From: Anaeromyces robustus | Lineage: Eukaryota > Neocallimastigomycota > Neocallimastigomycetes > Neocallimastigales > Neocallimastigaceae | Assembly (NCBI GenBank): GCA_002104895.1 | Contig: MCFG01000526.1 | Span: 1 to 37,345, forward strand | Reading direction: 5' to 3' | DNA: 37,345 nucleotides | Shown: one piece after another, positions 36,492 to 37,345 of the stretch | Layout of the letters: every line of letters begins with the position of its first letter | How positions within the stretch are numbered: position 1 is the stretch's first letter | Notes under the pieces: model-generated | What the model saw: only the letters and a program-made list of their open reading frames with translations | Database searches by the model: none | What the model was told of the DNA's origin: nothing | Position numbers and translations under genes: made by a program

Positions 36492-37345
36492 ATATTTACA
36501 GCATTAATAATAAATATTTATTCTTAATAATAATTTATTCCCTTTAATACATATATGTGTTAAGGTGATATATCATTTAGTTATTTAAGATCTCATGAAG
36601 TTATTTTTTCAAATATTGATGAATTAATTCAAATAAAAGGAGCTATTGTAACAAATCCTATAGGTCTTAGATTAACTACAGATTCAATAAGTGATTTTAC
36701 CATATATTCTGGAAAACTATTACTGGTTTAAAATGTAATTTTTTTTTTTTTTTTTAATTTATATTATTTATTTTTATTAGAATTAATAAATATAATATAT
36801 CAAGAGTTAATTTTAATATTTTTATATTATTAATAATAATCCTTTATTATTTTATATAATTCAATTTTAGTTGAAATTTTTGATGAATATAATAATAGTA
36901 AATATTAAAATATTATTTATAATAAAACTTTATAAATGAAATAAATATCAATTTAAAATTAAATATATAAATATATATATATTTTTTTTTGGATTAAAAT
37001 TTTATTAGAATTCAATACCGAACAGTATAAATCAATTAATGATATGGTACTATTTGAACTACAACTTAATGAAACATTCAATGGTAAAATTATAGGATCT
37101 TCTGTATATAATTGTGACGTTGGTACTTGTTCAATTCCATTAGTAAAAGGTATTAAACAACAACTATGAAAAATAAAAAAATAACTTTTTTTTTTTTATC
37201 TTTTTAATAATATATAAAAAAAAATAATAATATTAATTAAAGTTATATTATCTTAAATATATAATTAAAAGTTGTAGGGAACCCAGGAAGTTATAAACTT
37301 AGATATAAATTAATAACATTTGGTACTTTTAAAATATAAATTTTT
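32969..37345 (+). CDS. Receptor-like protein 2, paralogue of receptor 1; 3' end outside window, several frameshifts
   Basis: Same strand and family as the upstream gene. Exons: about 32969-33769, 33902-34058, 34151-34278, 34409-34519, 34733-34927, 35057-35092, 35194-35306, 35407-35457, 35574-35620, 35756-35891, 36080-36433, 36565-36734, 36871-36897, 37009-37149 and 37278 onward. The start needs a one-base correction: ATG at 32969 hits a stop after five codons, while removing one T from the TTT at 32975-32977 gives a signal peptide that runs into the long frame. Exons 2-10 join in phase. Further one-base breaks occur at 36127 (extra T, TAG), 36194-36195 (missing T), 36713-36716 (missing A) and probably 37331-37336. 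The body repeats Asn-rich beta-helix motifs, then the beta-rich segment (FEIFDEYNN, GNPGSYKLRYK) that precedes the EGF module in receptor 1. EGF and 7TM parts would lie past 37345. It is either a decaying paralogue or a good gene with indel errors. Confidence 0.7.
34640..34672. repeat. 33-nt poly(A) run in an intron of receptor 2
   Basis: Uninterrupted A-run in the intron between exons 4 and 5 (34520-34732). No element body is attached to it. Confidence 0.8.

Overview
The window looks like nuclear DNA of a very AT-rich eukaryote. Noncoding DNA is almost pure A/T with long homopolymers and AAT, ATT and ATTT microsatellites. Coding exons are visibly richer in G/C and are interrupted by short GT-AG introns, and Asn runs are common. 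The best guess is an anaerobic gut fungus (Neocallimastigomycota); a dictyostelid-like amoeba is the main alternative. That assignment is an inference from composition and gene content, not a sequence match.

Layout. (1) 1-670: noncoding, with a perfect 32-bp hairpin. (2) 671-9835: a roughly 9.2 kb inverted duplication whose two 4.6 kb arms each carry one copy of the RNA polymerase III subunit RPC6/RPC34 gene, head to head. The minus-strand copy is intact (six exons, 369 codons). The plus-strand copy has a one-base deletion in exon 1. Every arm difference I checked is an indel, and indels cluster near the symmetry axis, so an assembly fold-back must be considered beside a true duplication. (3) 9836-13727: AT-rich spacer with a small G/C-rich island (about 11513-11750) that resembles the 3' end of a LINE, followed by about 175 bp of ATTT repeat. 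(4) 13728-14961: a three-exon gene for a 189-residue 2H-phosphoesterase-like protein lacking a recognisable first catalytic motif. (5) 14962-18490: spacer with a 59-nt A run. (6) 18491-20940: a 5'-truncated, poly(A)-tailed non-LTR retrotransposon flanked by an 11-bp direct repeat. (7) 22487-24075: the TFIID subunit TAF11 (five exons, 228 aa). (8) 25896-31742 and 32969-end: two tandem paralogues of a large receptor-like family. The first is complete: signal peptide, Asn-rich beta-helix (Pmp-like) ectodomain, juxtamembrane EGF-like module and seven membrane segments with class C GPCR hallmarks. The second is cut by the window end and carries several one-base frameshifts.

The housekeeping genes (RPC34, TAF11) serve Pol III and Pol II initiation and are not functionally linked to the receptor pair. 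The parts most worth following are the beta-helix/EGF/7TM receptor family and the inverted RPC34 duplication. All multi-exon models were built by hand from reading-frame continuity across GT-AG junctions. Exon phases agree throughout TAF11, the 2H-like gene, RPC34 and the first receptor.
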